From the NCBI GenBank assembly GCA_030844895.1, contig CM061224.1, positions 5,171,591 to 5,235,590 on the forward strand: a stretch of 64,000 nt of DNA, in the 5' to 3' direction. Shown here one piece after another: positions 34,446 through 44,399 of the stretch (the first letter of the stretch is position 1; each line of letters opens with the position of its first letter). Both the position numbers and the translations under genes were made by a program. Below the pieces are notes generated by a model. The model searched no databases and was not told the origin of the DNA. It was given only the letters and a program-made list of their open reading frames with translations. The DNA is from Ambrosia x helenae. Lineage: Eukaryota; Streptophyta; Magnoliopsida; Asterales; Asteraceae.

Positions 34446-37400
34446 TTACAAATTTAGCATTCCAAGCATGGAAACTAACTTCTGAAATGTTGATGTGTCA
34501 AGGGGCTTAGTGAAGATGTCAGCTATCTGATTAGCTGTTGCTACATGCTTCCCCTCAATCTTGCCTTTTTCATAGCAATCTCTTATGAAATGGTACCTGA
34601 TCTCAATATGTTTAGTTTTTGAGAACTGTACCGGATTTTGAATGATGCTAATGGCAGATTTGCTGTCTACAAACAAAGGTGTCTTGGTCTCTTTGATTCC
34701 ATAATCAAGAAGTTGATATTGGAGCCATTGTATCTGTGATGTACAACTTGCAGCTGCAATGTATTCAGCTTCAGCAGTTGAAGTTGCAACAGATGTTTGC
34801 TTCTTTGATTGCCAGGACACTAGACAGTTACCCAGGAATTGACAACCACCAGATGTTGACTTTCTTGTCATCTTACACCCTGCATAGTCACTATCTGAAA
34901 ATGCTGATAACTTGGTATTGCTTGAAGCAGGATACCAGATTCCCAGCGTTGGAGTTCCTTTCAGATATCTAAAAATTCTTTTGACTGCAATAAGGTGTGA
35001 TTCCCTTGGTGCTGATTGATATCTAGCACAGACACATGTTGAAAACATAATATCTGGTCTAGAAGCAGTTAAGTATAAAAGGGAACCTATCATGCATCTG
35101 TACATGGTTTGATCAACCTGTTTTCCTTGATCATCTGGTTCAACTTGTGTGATAGGTGTCATGGGAGTGGAACATGATTTACAGTCATTTAAAGAAAATT
35201 TGTTCAATAATTCTTTAACATATTTTGATTGATGTATAAAAGTTCCATTTGTTTGTTGTTTGATCTGCAGTCCTAGAAAGTACTGCAGTTCTCCCATGGT
35301 ACTCATCTCAAATTTTGATTGCATGAGTTTCTTAAAATCATCACACAATTTTGTGTTTGTTGAACCAAAGATGATATCATCAACATAAATTTGAACAAGT
35401 AAGACATGATTTCCAACATGTTTAATGAAAAGTGTTTTATCAATGGCACCTCTTGTAAAGTTATTTTTGAGTAAAAAGGTGGAGAGTGTATCATACCAGG
35501 CTCTTGGAGCCTGTTTGAGCCCATATAGAGCTTTATCCAGTCTGTACACCCACTCAGGATGAGAAGGATCCTCAAACCCAGGTGGCTGACAGACATACAC
35601 TTCCTCCTTGATTTTACCATATAAAAATGCACTTTTCACATCCATTTGATAAACTTTTATTTTGTTGGAAATGGCATAGGCCAGAAATAACCTGATGGCC
35701 TCAAGCCTTGCAACTGGAGCAAAGGTTTCATCATAGTCAATTCCCTCTTCTTGAGAGTACCCTTGAACTACCAGTCTTGCCTTGTTCTTGATTATCATAC
35801 CAGCTTCATCTTGTTTGTTCCTGAAAACCCATCTTGTACCAATTGGTTGCTTGTTTTGAGGTAAGGGACAGATTTCCCAGACCTGTTGCTTGTTGAACTG
35901 TAGTAGTTCATCTTGCATAGCCTGCACCCAATTGTTGTCTTTGAGGGCTTCCTGGTACTTCTTTGGTTCCAACTGAGAAATAAAGGCTGAGAATAGGCAA
36001 AAGTTGGAGAGCTGGTTTCTGGTCAGAACACCTGTAGCTATATCACCCATGATTTGATCAAGTGGATGATCTCTGTGTTCAATCAGTTGTTGTAAACCAC
36101 TGACAGGTGTAGGTGGCTCTGGTTCTTCAAACAAACTACTGAGGTCTATGATATCTGGTTCAGCAGTTGCAGCTTCTTCAGTAGTTGCAGGTGTTGAAGC
36201 AGATGTTTGAGTTTGGCCTTCAGTATTTGTTTGATCAGAAGTTTGGAAAACTTCTGATGGTGTTGTAGTTGACTTAATGACTGTTTGAGGAGTCCATGGT
36301 GCAGGATCCTCATCTTCAAACCTTTGATCACCATAATAGGTAGGTTTGGAAGAAGTAACAGCCTTTTCAGGTCCAAAGTGAAAGTTGTCAAGGTCAAAGA
36401 GCTCAGCAGGATGTGCTGGAATAAGAGTGTGTTTTGACTCATTGAACTTGACATTCAATGTTTCTTCTACTATCTTGGTGTGAGAATTAAAAACCTTGTA
36501 GGCTTTTCTAGTTGAAGAGTAACCAAGAAAGTAACCTGAGTCAACTTTGGCAGCAAACTTTGAGATAGATTCCTTGATGTTCAAGATGAAACATTGACAC
36601 CCAAAAGCCCTGAAAAAGGAGATAAGGGGCTTCATGCCATGAAGAACTTCATAGGCAGTCTTGGAATGTCTCTTGACCACAAGAACTCTATTCTGAACAT
36701 AACATGCTGTGTTAACTGCTTCTGCCCAAAAGTACAATGGCAGTCCAGAATCAGCTAACATTGTTCTTGCTCCTTCTATCAATGTTCTGTTCTTCCTTTC
36801 TACTACACCATTTTGTTCAGGAGTTCTGGGAACACTGTATTGTCTAATAATCCCTTTAGACAAACAGAATTCATCCAGAGTTTTGTTCCTGAACTCTGTC
36901 CCATTGTCACTTCTAATGGTTTTGACAGATAGAGAATATTGTTTCTCTACTTGTAGAATGAAGAACTTGATGATTTCAGCAGCCTCATCCTTGGAAAATA
37001 AGAAGAATACCCATGTGAATCTTGAGTAGTCATCAATGATGACTAAGCAATACTTCTTTTTACCAAGGCTCATGATCTTGACAGGCCCAAATAAGTCCAT
37101 ATGGAGTAGTTGAAGACATGCAGTTGTTTTTGATTCTTCAATAGACTTATAAGAGGACTTATGCTGTTTTCCCTTTAAACAGGATACACAGTGTTCTTGA
37201 CACTGGTATACTTTCAAAGGTAGACCTCTGACCAAGCCCATTTTTGTGACTTTATTTATGGTTTTAAAGTTCACATGGCCAAGTCTCCTGTGCCAGAGAT
37301 CTGTTTCTGAAGTTGATGCCCTTGAGAAGAAACAGGAAGTGTTGTTCAATACTTTGTCTTTTTCAATGTCCACTGCATAGACATTGCCACATCTTTTGGC

Positions 37401-37769
37401 AATCAGCAAAGTATGATCTTCTATAATCTTCTCAATCAACTTCTGGCCTTCTGGTGAGATGATCTTGCAAGCTGTCTTTGTGAAAAAGGAAGAATATCCT
37501 TTATCACACATTTGTGACACACTCAGCAAGTTGTATTCAAGGTTCTCCACCAGATTGACCTTGTCAAACTGTATTTTGCCAGAGGAGACATTGCCATGTC
37601 CTAGCACATATCCCTTGGCATTGTTCCCAAAGGACACAGATCCTTCTCTTTGGCTGATAAAGTTGTTTATCAGGTATCTGCATCCAGTCATGTGCATAGA
37701 GCCTCCACTATCAACATACCATATGCTGTTTAAGCCCCTGGAAACTCTCTGCACATAAAAGCAAATTAG
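34446..37769 (-). CDS. Copia pol polyprotein (PR-IN-RT-RH)
   Basis: The open frame has about 1,107 codons and is intact. The aspartic protease active site is WYVDSG near the start. The pre-integrase zinc motif is HRRLGH with CVSC. The integrase catalytic triad is in LLHMDLFGP, IRSDNGTEF and PEQNGVVERKNRT. The reverse transcriptase has WVFRNK, RLVVQGYSQ, ETFAPVARLEA and the catalytic YVDDIIFG. RNase H shows SDSDYAG, STAEAEYIAA and VDSKSAI. The frame opens at 37,769, right at the gag stop (37,766-37,768), and is -1 relative to gag. No ATG precedes the protease motif; the nearest start-like codon is GTG at 37,754. So pol needs a frameshift, or a single base was lost in this copy. All enzymes act in the cytoplasmic virus-like particle except integrase, which acts in the nucleus. 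Confidence 0.95.
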   Translation of the reverse strand, partial: LICFYVQRVSRGLNSIWYVDSGGSMHMTGCRYLINNFISQREGSVSFGNNAKGYVLGHGNVSSGKIQFDKVNLVENLEYNLLSVSQMCDKGYSSFFTKTACKIISPEGQKLIEKIIEDHTLLIAKRCGNVYAVDIEKDKVLNNTSCFFSRASTSETDLWHRRLGHVNFKTINKVTKMGLVRGLPLKVYQCQEHCVSCLKGKQHKSSYKSIEESKTTACLQLLHMDLFGPVKIMSLGKKKYCLVIIDDYSRFTWVFFLFSKDEAAEIIKFFILQVEKQYSLSVKTIRSDNGTEFRNKTLDEFCLSKGIIRQYSVPRTPEQNGVVERKNRTLIEGARTMLADSGLPLYFWAEAVNTACYVQNRVLVVKRHSKTAYEVLHGMKPLISFFRAFGCQCFILNIKESISKFAAKVDSGYFLGYSSTRKAYKVFNSHTKIVEETLNVKFNESKHTLIPAHPAELFDLDNFHFGPEKAVTSSKPTYYGDQRFEDEDPAPWTPQTVIKSTTTPSEVFQTSDQTNTEGQTQTSASTPATTEEAATAEPDIIDLSSLFEEPEPPTPVSGLQQLIEHRDHPLDQIMGDIATGVLTRNQLSNFCLFSAFISQLEPKKYQEALKDNNWVQAMQDELLQFNKQQVWEICPLPQNKQPIGTRWVFRNKQDEAGMIIKNKARLVVQGYSQEEGIDYDETFAPVARLEAIRLFLAYAISNKIKVYQMDVKSAFLYGKIKEEVYVCQPPGFEDPSHPEWVYRLDKALYGLKQAPRAWYDTLSTFLLKNNFTRGAIDKTLFIKHVGNHVLLVQIYVDDIIFGSTNTKLCDDFKKLMQSKFEMSTMGELQYFLGLQIKQQTNGTFIHQSKYVKELLNKFSLNDCKSCSTPMTPITQVEPDDQGKQVDQTMYRCMIGSLLYLTASRPDIMFSTCVCARYQSAPRESHLIAVKRIFRYLKGTPTLGIWYPASSNTKLSAFSDSDYAGCKMTRKSTSGGCQFLGNCLVSWQSKKQTSVATSTAEAEYIAAASCTSQIQWLQYQLLDYGIKETKTPLFVDSKSAISIIQNPVQFSKTKHIEIRYHFIRDCYEKGKIEGKHVATANQIADIFTKPLDTSTFQKLVSMLGMLNL

Positions 37770-40342
37770 TTAGATTTGGAAACCCAAGCCTGTTTGGCTT
37801 TGGGTTTGCTCTTGAGAACAGTTACAGTTTGTTCTTGACCAGGTTGAGAAATCCATGTCTTTTTGGCAATGGATTTTTCATGAAGAACTATGGTGGTATC
37901 CTTTTTAGGACCACCATCAACCTTGGTCATCAGTAGTTCTACCATGTTCTTTAGATTTTGAATCTCAGCAGTTTGTGAAACTGCTGATGAATCTGGTCTA
38001 ACTACTGACAAGGAATTTTGAGAAAAAGATTTTGGTTGAGATTTTATCTTTTTCTGAGAAAAGGTGTTTTCAGGTTGTTGTTTCTTGGGTTTAAAGACTT
38101 TTTCATAATCATTTCTGATTTGATTTCCCACAACCTGTTGTTTAAATTTTTGATTGAACTGAATTCCTTTTCTGTATCTACAAAATTCAGTTTTGTGGTT
38201 GAACAGGCCACAAATTTCACATGCTTTTGCCTTCTGTTTTTGTTCTGAAGGCAAATTTCTGACAGTTGTGAAAAGATTTTGCTCATCAGTAGTTTTCAGG
38301 ATCTCAACTCCTGAAGTAGATGAAACTACTGATGGCTTATTGTCAGTTTTTGTAAATACTTCTGAAGTACTTTCCTTAAAAATGCCAGGATTTCTGTTTA
38401 GAAAGTTTTCATGGAAAGATGTGCATTCTTTCCCTTCAGAAGTTTCATTTGAAACAATTCTTCTCCCATCTTCAGTAGTTTTGGGAGAAAAATCTGTTGG
38501 TGTTTCAACATGATGGTATCCTATGCCAAACTTCACATTTGAAGCACTTTGTTTATTTAGCAGTAGTTGATACCCCCTACAAGATTCAACCCATTTTTCA
38601 CAAGTGATCCTGGTGTCAGCAAGCTCTTGTCTGACATCTCCCAGGTCATTTAGCATCATTTTGATTTGTGCTTGGGTTTCAATGGCAGAGTCAGTTAATT
38701 TAGAAACCTCTTTTGTTTTAGCACACAGTTTTCTTTCCAAATCACATTTTATCTGTGTGTATTTTCTTTCTAAATCATTGGCTTTGCCTTGTAGGTGCAC
38801 GTTTGTCTCTCTTATGAGAGCAAAAGTTTCTTTGCAAGAGTTTGAACATAGTTTTGTCAAAGATTCTTTTGATACCTGAGACAATGCAGATTTTGAGGTA
38901 CAGCCTTCAAATGCCATTAAGGCAAAGTTCTTTCTGCCATTGTCTGGTTCTCCCCAGTTGATGTCAAACACTTTGTTGTCTGCATCAGGATTACACTCTG
39001 TGGTGTCATATGGGAGACTGCTCCAGTCAACATACCCCGAGGTAAAGAGGCTTTGTTGAGGGGGTTGTTGAGGCTGTGGAGGAAGTTGAGCAGCTGGAAA
39101 GGGAGGGATTGATTGTTGGCTCTGCATCTGTTGAGCAGGCACTTGAACATATTGTACTTGAGGCATATATTGCTGTTGAGGAGCTTGTGCCTGTACAAAA
39201 TGAGCACTCCCTTGAGTTCCATTGTTCCTATTATAATTGGGGTTATAGTTATTTCCAGATTGTGATTGGTTAAAGCTAGAGCTTCTACACTCTCTAGCAA
39301 AGTGTCCCAACTTCTGACACTTGTGACATCTCAGTTTAGATTTGTCAAAACCAATTTTTGTGTTACTGGTCAATCCTGGAAATTTCCTTCCTGACCTTTT
39401 ATAAAACTTGTTAGTTTTAATGCTTAGCATGGCCAGTTGGTGAAGTATGTCCATTTCTTCCAAGTCATCACTGCTAAAATTTTTCAAATCATCCATGATA
39501 AAACATAGATTATCAGCAGTTTGACTTTGGTCATCATTGTCATAACCTGGGAAAGATCTTTCTGATGAGATCCCAGTGGTTATGTCAATATTGTCATAAG
39601 ATCCATAGGAACAAGTTGGTGAATCTTGTCCCAAAAGTGCTGTACTACCTGGTAGGTAGTCATCAGCAGTTTTACCAGAAGTTTGTAATTTCTTCTTTTG
39701 ATCGATTTCTCTTTCAAAAGTGAGTAATCTCCCATGGAGTTTTGTAAGAGTGAGGGAGCTAAAATCTGGTGAGGATCTTAAGACAATGGAGTAAGTTTCC
39801 CATTTGTCAGGTAGAGACCTTAAAAATCTATGTAACATAGATACTGTTGTATAGGTCTGACCATTTAACTTTAGCTCAGAGATTAATGAGGAAAATCTTT
39901 CAAATTGTTGTGTCAAAGTTTCCCCATTAATATAAGCAAATGTTTCATATTGTTGAGCCAAAATTTCTCTGGTGTTGGCAATCACCTCTTCAGTTCCTCC
40001 AAACTGTTCTTTAAGACAGTCCCAAAGTTCTTTGGCACTTTCACAATGTAAAAGGCCAGAGTATATTTCATTTGGGAGAGCCATTGCCAACATAGAGAAT
40101 GCCTTAGCATCTAGCTCAAGTTTTAGGAAATCTTCATCTGTATAGTCTTTGGGATCCTTAGGAATCCCTTCTTTAGTTTCAAGGTTTATGTTTACTGGTT
40201 TGTGTGGACCATATATCACAGATCTCCAACAACCAGTGTTGGTTTGTGACAAGGTATGTGCCATTCTTTTCTGCCATATATTGTACTCATTTCTCACAAG
40301 CATGGCAGGTTTGGTGGCAGAACCAGTATTGTGTGGATCCAT
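37766..40342 (-). CDS. Copia gag polyprotein
   Basis: Encodes 858 residues from ATG at 40,342 (MDPHNTGSATKPAMLVRNEY). The N-terminal half is a UBN2/DUF4219-type gag (EYNIWQKRM, KELWDCLKEQFGG, FERFSSLISELKLNG, LRSLPDKWETYS). A CCHC zinc knuckle (CHKCQKLGHFAREC) lies near residue 345. A Gln/Pro-rich region follows, then a helical segment with possible coiled coil (LCAKTKEVSKLTDSAIETQ). A second CCHC knuckle (CEICGLFNHKTEFC) lies near residue 740. The length and double knuckle agree with SIRE/Maximus gags. It forms the particle that packages the element RNA. The stop directly precedes pol in another frame. Confidence 0.93.
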   Translation of the reverse strand: MDPHNTGSATKPAMLVRNEYNIWQKRMAHTLSQTNTGCWRSVIYGPHKPVNINLETKEGIPKDPKDYTDEDFLKLELDAKAFSMLAMALPNEIYSGLLHCESAKELWDCLKEQFGGTEEVIANTREILAQQYETFAYINGETLTQQFERFSSLISELKLNGQTYTTVSMLHRFLRSLPDKWETYSIVLRSSPDFSSLTLTKLHGRLLTFEREIDQKKKLQTSGKTADDYLPGSTALLGQDSPTCSYGSYDNIDITTGISSERSFPGYDNDDQSQTADNLCFIMDDLKNFSSDDLEEMDILHQLAMLSIKTNKFYKRSGRKFPGLTSNTKIGFDKSKLRCHKCQKLGHFARECRSSSFNQSQSGNNYNPNYNRNNGTQGSAHFVQAQAPQQQYMPQVQYVQVPAQQMQSQQSIPPFPAAQLPPQPQQPPQQSLFTSGYVDWSSLPYDTTECNPDADNKVFDINWGEPDNGRKNFALMAFEGCTSKSALSQVSKESLTKLCSNSCKETFALIRETNVHLQGKANDLERKYTQIKCDLERKLCAKTKEVSKLTDSAIETQAQIKMMLNDLGDVRQELADTRITCEKWVESCRGYQLLLNKQSASNVKFGIGYHHVETPTDFSPKTTEDGRRIVSNETSEGKECTSFHENFLNRNPGIFKESTSEVFTKTDNKPSVVSSTSGVEILKTTDEQNLFTTVRNLPSEQKQKAKACEICGLFNHKTEFCRYRKGIQFNQKFKQQVVGNQIRNDYEKVFKPKKQQPENTFSQKKIKSQPKSFSQNSLSVVRPDSSAVSQTAEIQNLKNMVELLMTKVDGGPKKDTTIVLHEKSIAKKTWISQPGQEQTVTVLKSKPKAKQAWVSKSN

Positions 40343-40489
40343 TTTTAAAGAGTATAGATTTGTCTGATGACTCTTTTAAATGATGGATATTGATAAAAAG
40401 TGAACTTTTGATCTTTTTATTGAATATCAATAAGAGCCTTGTGTCTGATTCTCAATTTGTTAGATTGATATGTGATCAGATAAACCAAT

Positions 40490-40501
40490 GCTCTGATACC
40501 A
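40490..40501 (-). other. Primer-binding site of the copia element
   Basis: Minus strand TGGTATCAGAGC, complementary to the initiator methionine tRNA 3' end, two bases inside the 5' LTR. Confidence 0.93.
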
Positions 40502-40503
40502 AT

Positions 40504-41222
40504 TGTTGGATCAGTTTGCTCTTGTTTGTTAAGTAAGAACTTGCTATCTTGACACTTAAGTGTTTAGCAAGTCCTTGTAAATCAGATTATAAGCACAGCG
40601 GAATGTTATAAGTTAAAGCAACACTTTTTATGCAAAGGCAGAGTTGTAACTCCCCCTTGATGTTTGAAACAAGATAAATGACAAAGTATTTATTATGAAT
40701 CTAAGTTGTAAATGAGAATTAGATACTTAGCAAGATTCACAATAAATACAGAAATGGAATATAACAATGAGAGTGTTTGAAGGATTTTTCTGTTAAAAAT
40801 CAATGTCTAAAATAGAAGGTTGAAGCCTTCTATTTATAGACGATTACATGCATGTATCTTGCCTAAAAAGCAAGCACAGAAAGTCCAGTTACAAGTTGCA
40901 CAAGTTGCAACATTGAAAGAAACAAATAAAGCTAAAAGTAATATTAAACAATAAACTACTGATGCAAAAGGGCGGTGGCAAATATCTTCTGCTAAGTGCT
41001 GATGAAGGACAACTACTGAAGAGTAGTTTTGTCTTCAGTACTTCTGAAGTGAACTTGTCTGGTTTGGACTTCAGAACTTCTGCAACTTCAGCACTTCTTC
41101 ATATCTTCTAATCAGCAGTTTCTTGTCTTCTATTCAGTACTTCTATACTTAGCCAAAAATGACAGAAGTGAATTAGACTAAGGTTTACAAAAGTGGTTTC
41201 ACCAATCCTCTTTGTCCTAACA
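40504..41222 (-). repeat. 5' LTR of the copia element
   Basis: 719 bp, apparently identical to the 3' LTR. TATA box on the minus strand at 40,830-40,839 (CTATAAATAG). Transcription would start about 30 bp to its left and run through gag and pol. ACTTCTGA, CAGTAGTT and TCAGCACTTC words crowd the U3 part (40,955-41,160) and may be enhancer-like. Confidence 0.97.
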
Positions 41223-41227
41223 TCATG

Positions 41228-42779
41228 CCGTTAATTTGATCCCTAAAGGTCCAGACCTGGTTTTATAAAGTTTTTGTCTTTGAAAACCTTTGAAAAACTG
41301 TTTCAACCTATGTTTAATAATTTCTATGCGCTTTTGATAAAAATGCAAACTTGAAAATGGTTTTTGATGATTAAAACATGGGGATTCTTATTTGTTTGAT
41401 GTTTTAATGATATAAATGAGTTACTAGGATGATTATCTCAGATTATGAAGGTTGTTTGATGTGATTTGATGATTATATGTGTTTTGACCCGTTTGAGGGT
41501 GTTAGGAGGATTTAGGATGTTTTGCGATGATTTGATGATTGAATGATGTTAGGGTTTATGCTAGATTGATGTAGTAACAGCATGATGATGTTTGGAAAGT
41601 GATTATGTGATGAAATCTGATTGTTTGCCATTTAGGGTAAAGTTTTCATGCAATGATGCGATATTTCCATAATATTATTCCATTTTGGGAAATGCTTGCA
41701 ACTAGGGTGTTTGACTGATGATAAATTGGGGGGTTTTTCATTTAGGATAAGTTGTTTGATGATTATGGATTGATATTGGGTGTTTTTACATGTTTCGGAT
41801 CTGATTTGGAGGGTTTAACGCGCGACAAGAGTCGCCCTTGTGCAGGGGCGACTAGCTTAGCTAGTCGCCTGGTAGATACCCAGTCGCCCCTCCAGGGGCA
41901 ACGTTTCTTGTTTGATACCTAGTCGTGTGTTTTGATGCCTAGTCGTGTGTTTTGCTGCTATAAGTGTATTTTGGAATCCCGAAACATGATTTGACACCTA
42001 GGAACGTACTGGAAGCCCCGTGGCATGTCTGGAAACCAGGTATTAGTCCTGATACTTATATACATCTTATGACAGGTCGCTGGTATTAGGGACGATCATA
42101 GCGCTTTGGTTTAGCTGTTTTCAAGAACGCTCTCTTTCTCTGTGTTCTCTCGTTTATTCTCTCGTTCACATCACAGTATTAAGGTTTGTTGTTTGATCAT
42201 CTAGATCTAACAACTTTGATTCTCCTTATGTTTTTTGTGACTGATTATCATATTGATAATCTTTGAGGGTTTGAGAGATCTTGTAGTGAGGTTTATTCTG
42301 TATTGTTGATCTTGTCAATTTTTTTTGTACTTTGTCAGTATTTTTGGTAATAAATAAAATTTGTGTCGACTGTGTTGACAAATAAATGGTAGTTATGGAC
42401 CAAAAAAACAAATGCATTATAAAATCAAATATTTTCGAAAAATCATTCTTCAATTTTAATTTGATACATATGGTGTATGCACAAAGTTGTTTGGTACACA
42501 TATGTTTTGATCTTCATCATGCTCCATAGAAAAGCTAGCTAAAGCATCATAACATGCATGCGCATAAAGGTAAACCATTTTCTGTGCTGAAATGGTGTAT
42601 AAATTGACAATGCATGGTATACAAATCATTATATAATATTAATATATTTTATATAAGTTGTTTAATTAGTTGATTAGAGTTATGTCATGGTCAACTACTT
42701 AAGGATGGACGCTGAAATATGTCATTCAAAGAGAGTAATATCAGATGTTCAAATACATCATTAATGTGATAAAGGAGGA
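41228..42779 (+). mobile_element. LTR and copia-relic flank, unit II continuation
   Basis: Collinear with 25,195-26,749, including the GGCGACTAG/CTAGTCGCC palindromes near 41,845-41,880 and the sequence around CTAGATCTAACAACTTTG at about 42,200. No gene. Confidence 0.75.
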
Positions 42780-44390
42780 CTGGTTTTCATATCATTAATG
42801 GATTTAGGCCAAACTGGAGTCATTGTACATGACTAAGGGGTTGTTTGGTAAGCCTCTTAATGAGGCTCTGAACCATTCATCGTTGAATGGTTCAGCATTC
42901 AGCGCGTTTGTTTCAGCTTCTGAGTGAAATGGTTAAAGCTGAACCACTAAGATTTAGGATGTTGCTGAACCATTATGCACTAAAATATTAAGCACTGAAC
43001 TAGGCTGAACCTTAACGAGACTATCTTACCAATGTGGGACAAAACAATTAACCATTAAGAGGTCCAAATTAATGATTCAACTCTTAGCCATTCAGACCTC
43101 TTAACCATTGAGACCTCTTAACCATTCAGACATCTTAATGACTTAGGACTTAATCAACCAAACAGCCCCTAAGTCCCTGGCTAATAGGTTGTACTTGAAA
43201 AAGATATTGTATACCTTTCAGATAGGTTATGGGAAGATGATGGAACATCATACATATGAGTTCAATAACTTGGTTCTTGATCTTGAAAATATTAAGCTTG
43301 AACTTAATGAAGAATATCAAGCAATAATCTTCTTGACATCATTACCTGAGTCCTATGAACATTTTGTTGATACCCTGATGTATGGGAGAGAAACACTCAC
43401 CATGGATGAAGTTCTTAAAGCCTTGAATTCAAAGTAATTGAAAAATAAGGCTAATCCCAAAGAAGAAGGTGGAGAAAGACTTTTGGTGAGAGGAAGGGAT
43501 AATCAGAGGAGTTCTAAGTTCAGGGGAGATTCAAGATTCAAGATTCAAGAGAAAATGTTTTGTGTCTCATTTAGAGAATCATTTGAAGTGGGATTATCCT
43601 AAATGGAAGAAAAGAAGAGGAGATCAGAATAATAATCACAGTCAACAAGAAGAATCATCAAAAGAATATGATAGTTCTGATGTTCTTGTGGTGGATTAGG
43701 TGAAATGTGGGTGATGGATTCAGGGTGTTCTTTAGAAATGACACATGTGAAAGAATATTTCAAAGAATTGAAGTATGGAAATCTTGGTATAGTCAAGATG
43801 GGTGATGACAGGGCTTGTGAGACCATGGGAATTGGAATTTTCACATTCAAGATAGACAATGGCTTGATTGTGGATGTTCATGATGTGAGGTATGTCCCTG
43901 ATCTTAAAAGAAGTTTAGTGTCATTGGGATCTTTTGATAGAAAGGGTTACCATGTGATTCTTAAGGATGGTAAAGTCAAAGTTATGAAAGAATCAATGGA
44001 AGTGATGTCAGGAACTAGACATAGGAATAATGTCTATTTTCTTGATGGTCATGTTGTACCTCATGTGATAGAGTATATTGATCACATAATTGGACAAAGG
44101 TTGATTGAAAACTATAAACAGAAAGATATTAAGGGGTTATAAAGTAATAACTTGGAGTTTTATAAAAATTGTGTGATGAGAAAGTCTCACAAGGTTAAAG
44201 ACTCTAAGGGGGTTCAGTCAGCCAAGAGTTTAGATTACGTTCATGGTGATTTGTGAGGGAAATAAATGGATTTGACTCTAGGTGGAGGTGGTAATATTCT
44301 GTCCAGTGTGGATGTTTTCCTAAGAAGGGTATGGGAACATGTTTTGGAGTATAAACATGAGATGGTTACTAAGGTTGTAAAATGGAAGGT
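42780..44390 (+). pseudogene. Ty1/copia gag-pol relic, unit II
   Basis: Gag continues after the MITE from 43,189 (LKKILYTFQIGYGKMMEHHT through EVLKALNSK). A decayed stretch follows, then protease (VMDSGCSLEMTH, 43,705-43,760) and a GAG pre-integrase region (RYVPDLKRSLVSLGSFDRKG, then VMSGTRHRNNVYFLDG). From 44,145 a broken integrase start is visible (SLDYVHGDL, then SVDVFLRRVWEH), with in-frame stops. Reverse transcriptase and RNase H are missing. It belongs to a different copia lineage from the intact element. Confidence 0.85.
42837..43169. mobile_element. Tourist-type MITE (PIF/Harbinger), unit II
   Basis: Copy of the element at 26,808: ends GGGGTTGTTTGGT and GGGGCTGTTTGGT inverted, TAA at 42,834-42,836 and 43,170-43,172. 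It is 333 bp with a few substitutions relative to unit I. Confidence 0.93.
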
Positions 44391-44399
44391 ATTAAGCTC

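Larger units (their letters stand above)
29435..41222 (-). mobile_element. Full-length Ty1/copia retrotransposon, SIRE/Maximus-like
   Basis: 11,788 bp with 719-bp LTRs at both ends and a TCATG target duplication at 29,430-29,434 and 41,223-41,227. The empty site, with a single TCATG, is preserved in unit I near 25,190. Transcription order on the minus strand is LTR, PBS, gag, pol, envelope-like region, PPT, LTR. Protease-integrase-RT-RNase H order defines Ty1/copia. The large gag and extra 3' ORFs are typical of the SIRE/Maximus lineage. No difference was seen between the LTRs, which indicates a very recent insertion. Confidence 0.96.
27571..43606. repeat. Tandem segmental duplication, unit II (split by a copia element)
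   Basis: 27,571-29,434 and 41,228-43,606 together correspond to unit I. Sequence is collinear across the copia insertion once one TCATG is removed. To the right of 43,606 the copia relic continues into DNA that unit I lacks. Confidence 0.88.

Noticed and set aside
38018..38879. Several plus-strand frames of 76-106 codons opposite copia gag, and similar ones opposite pol
   Set aside because: Antisense shadows of intact gag and pol coding sequence.
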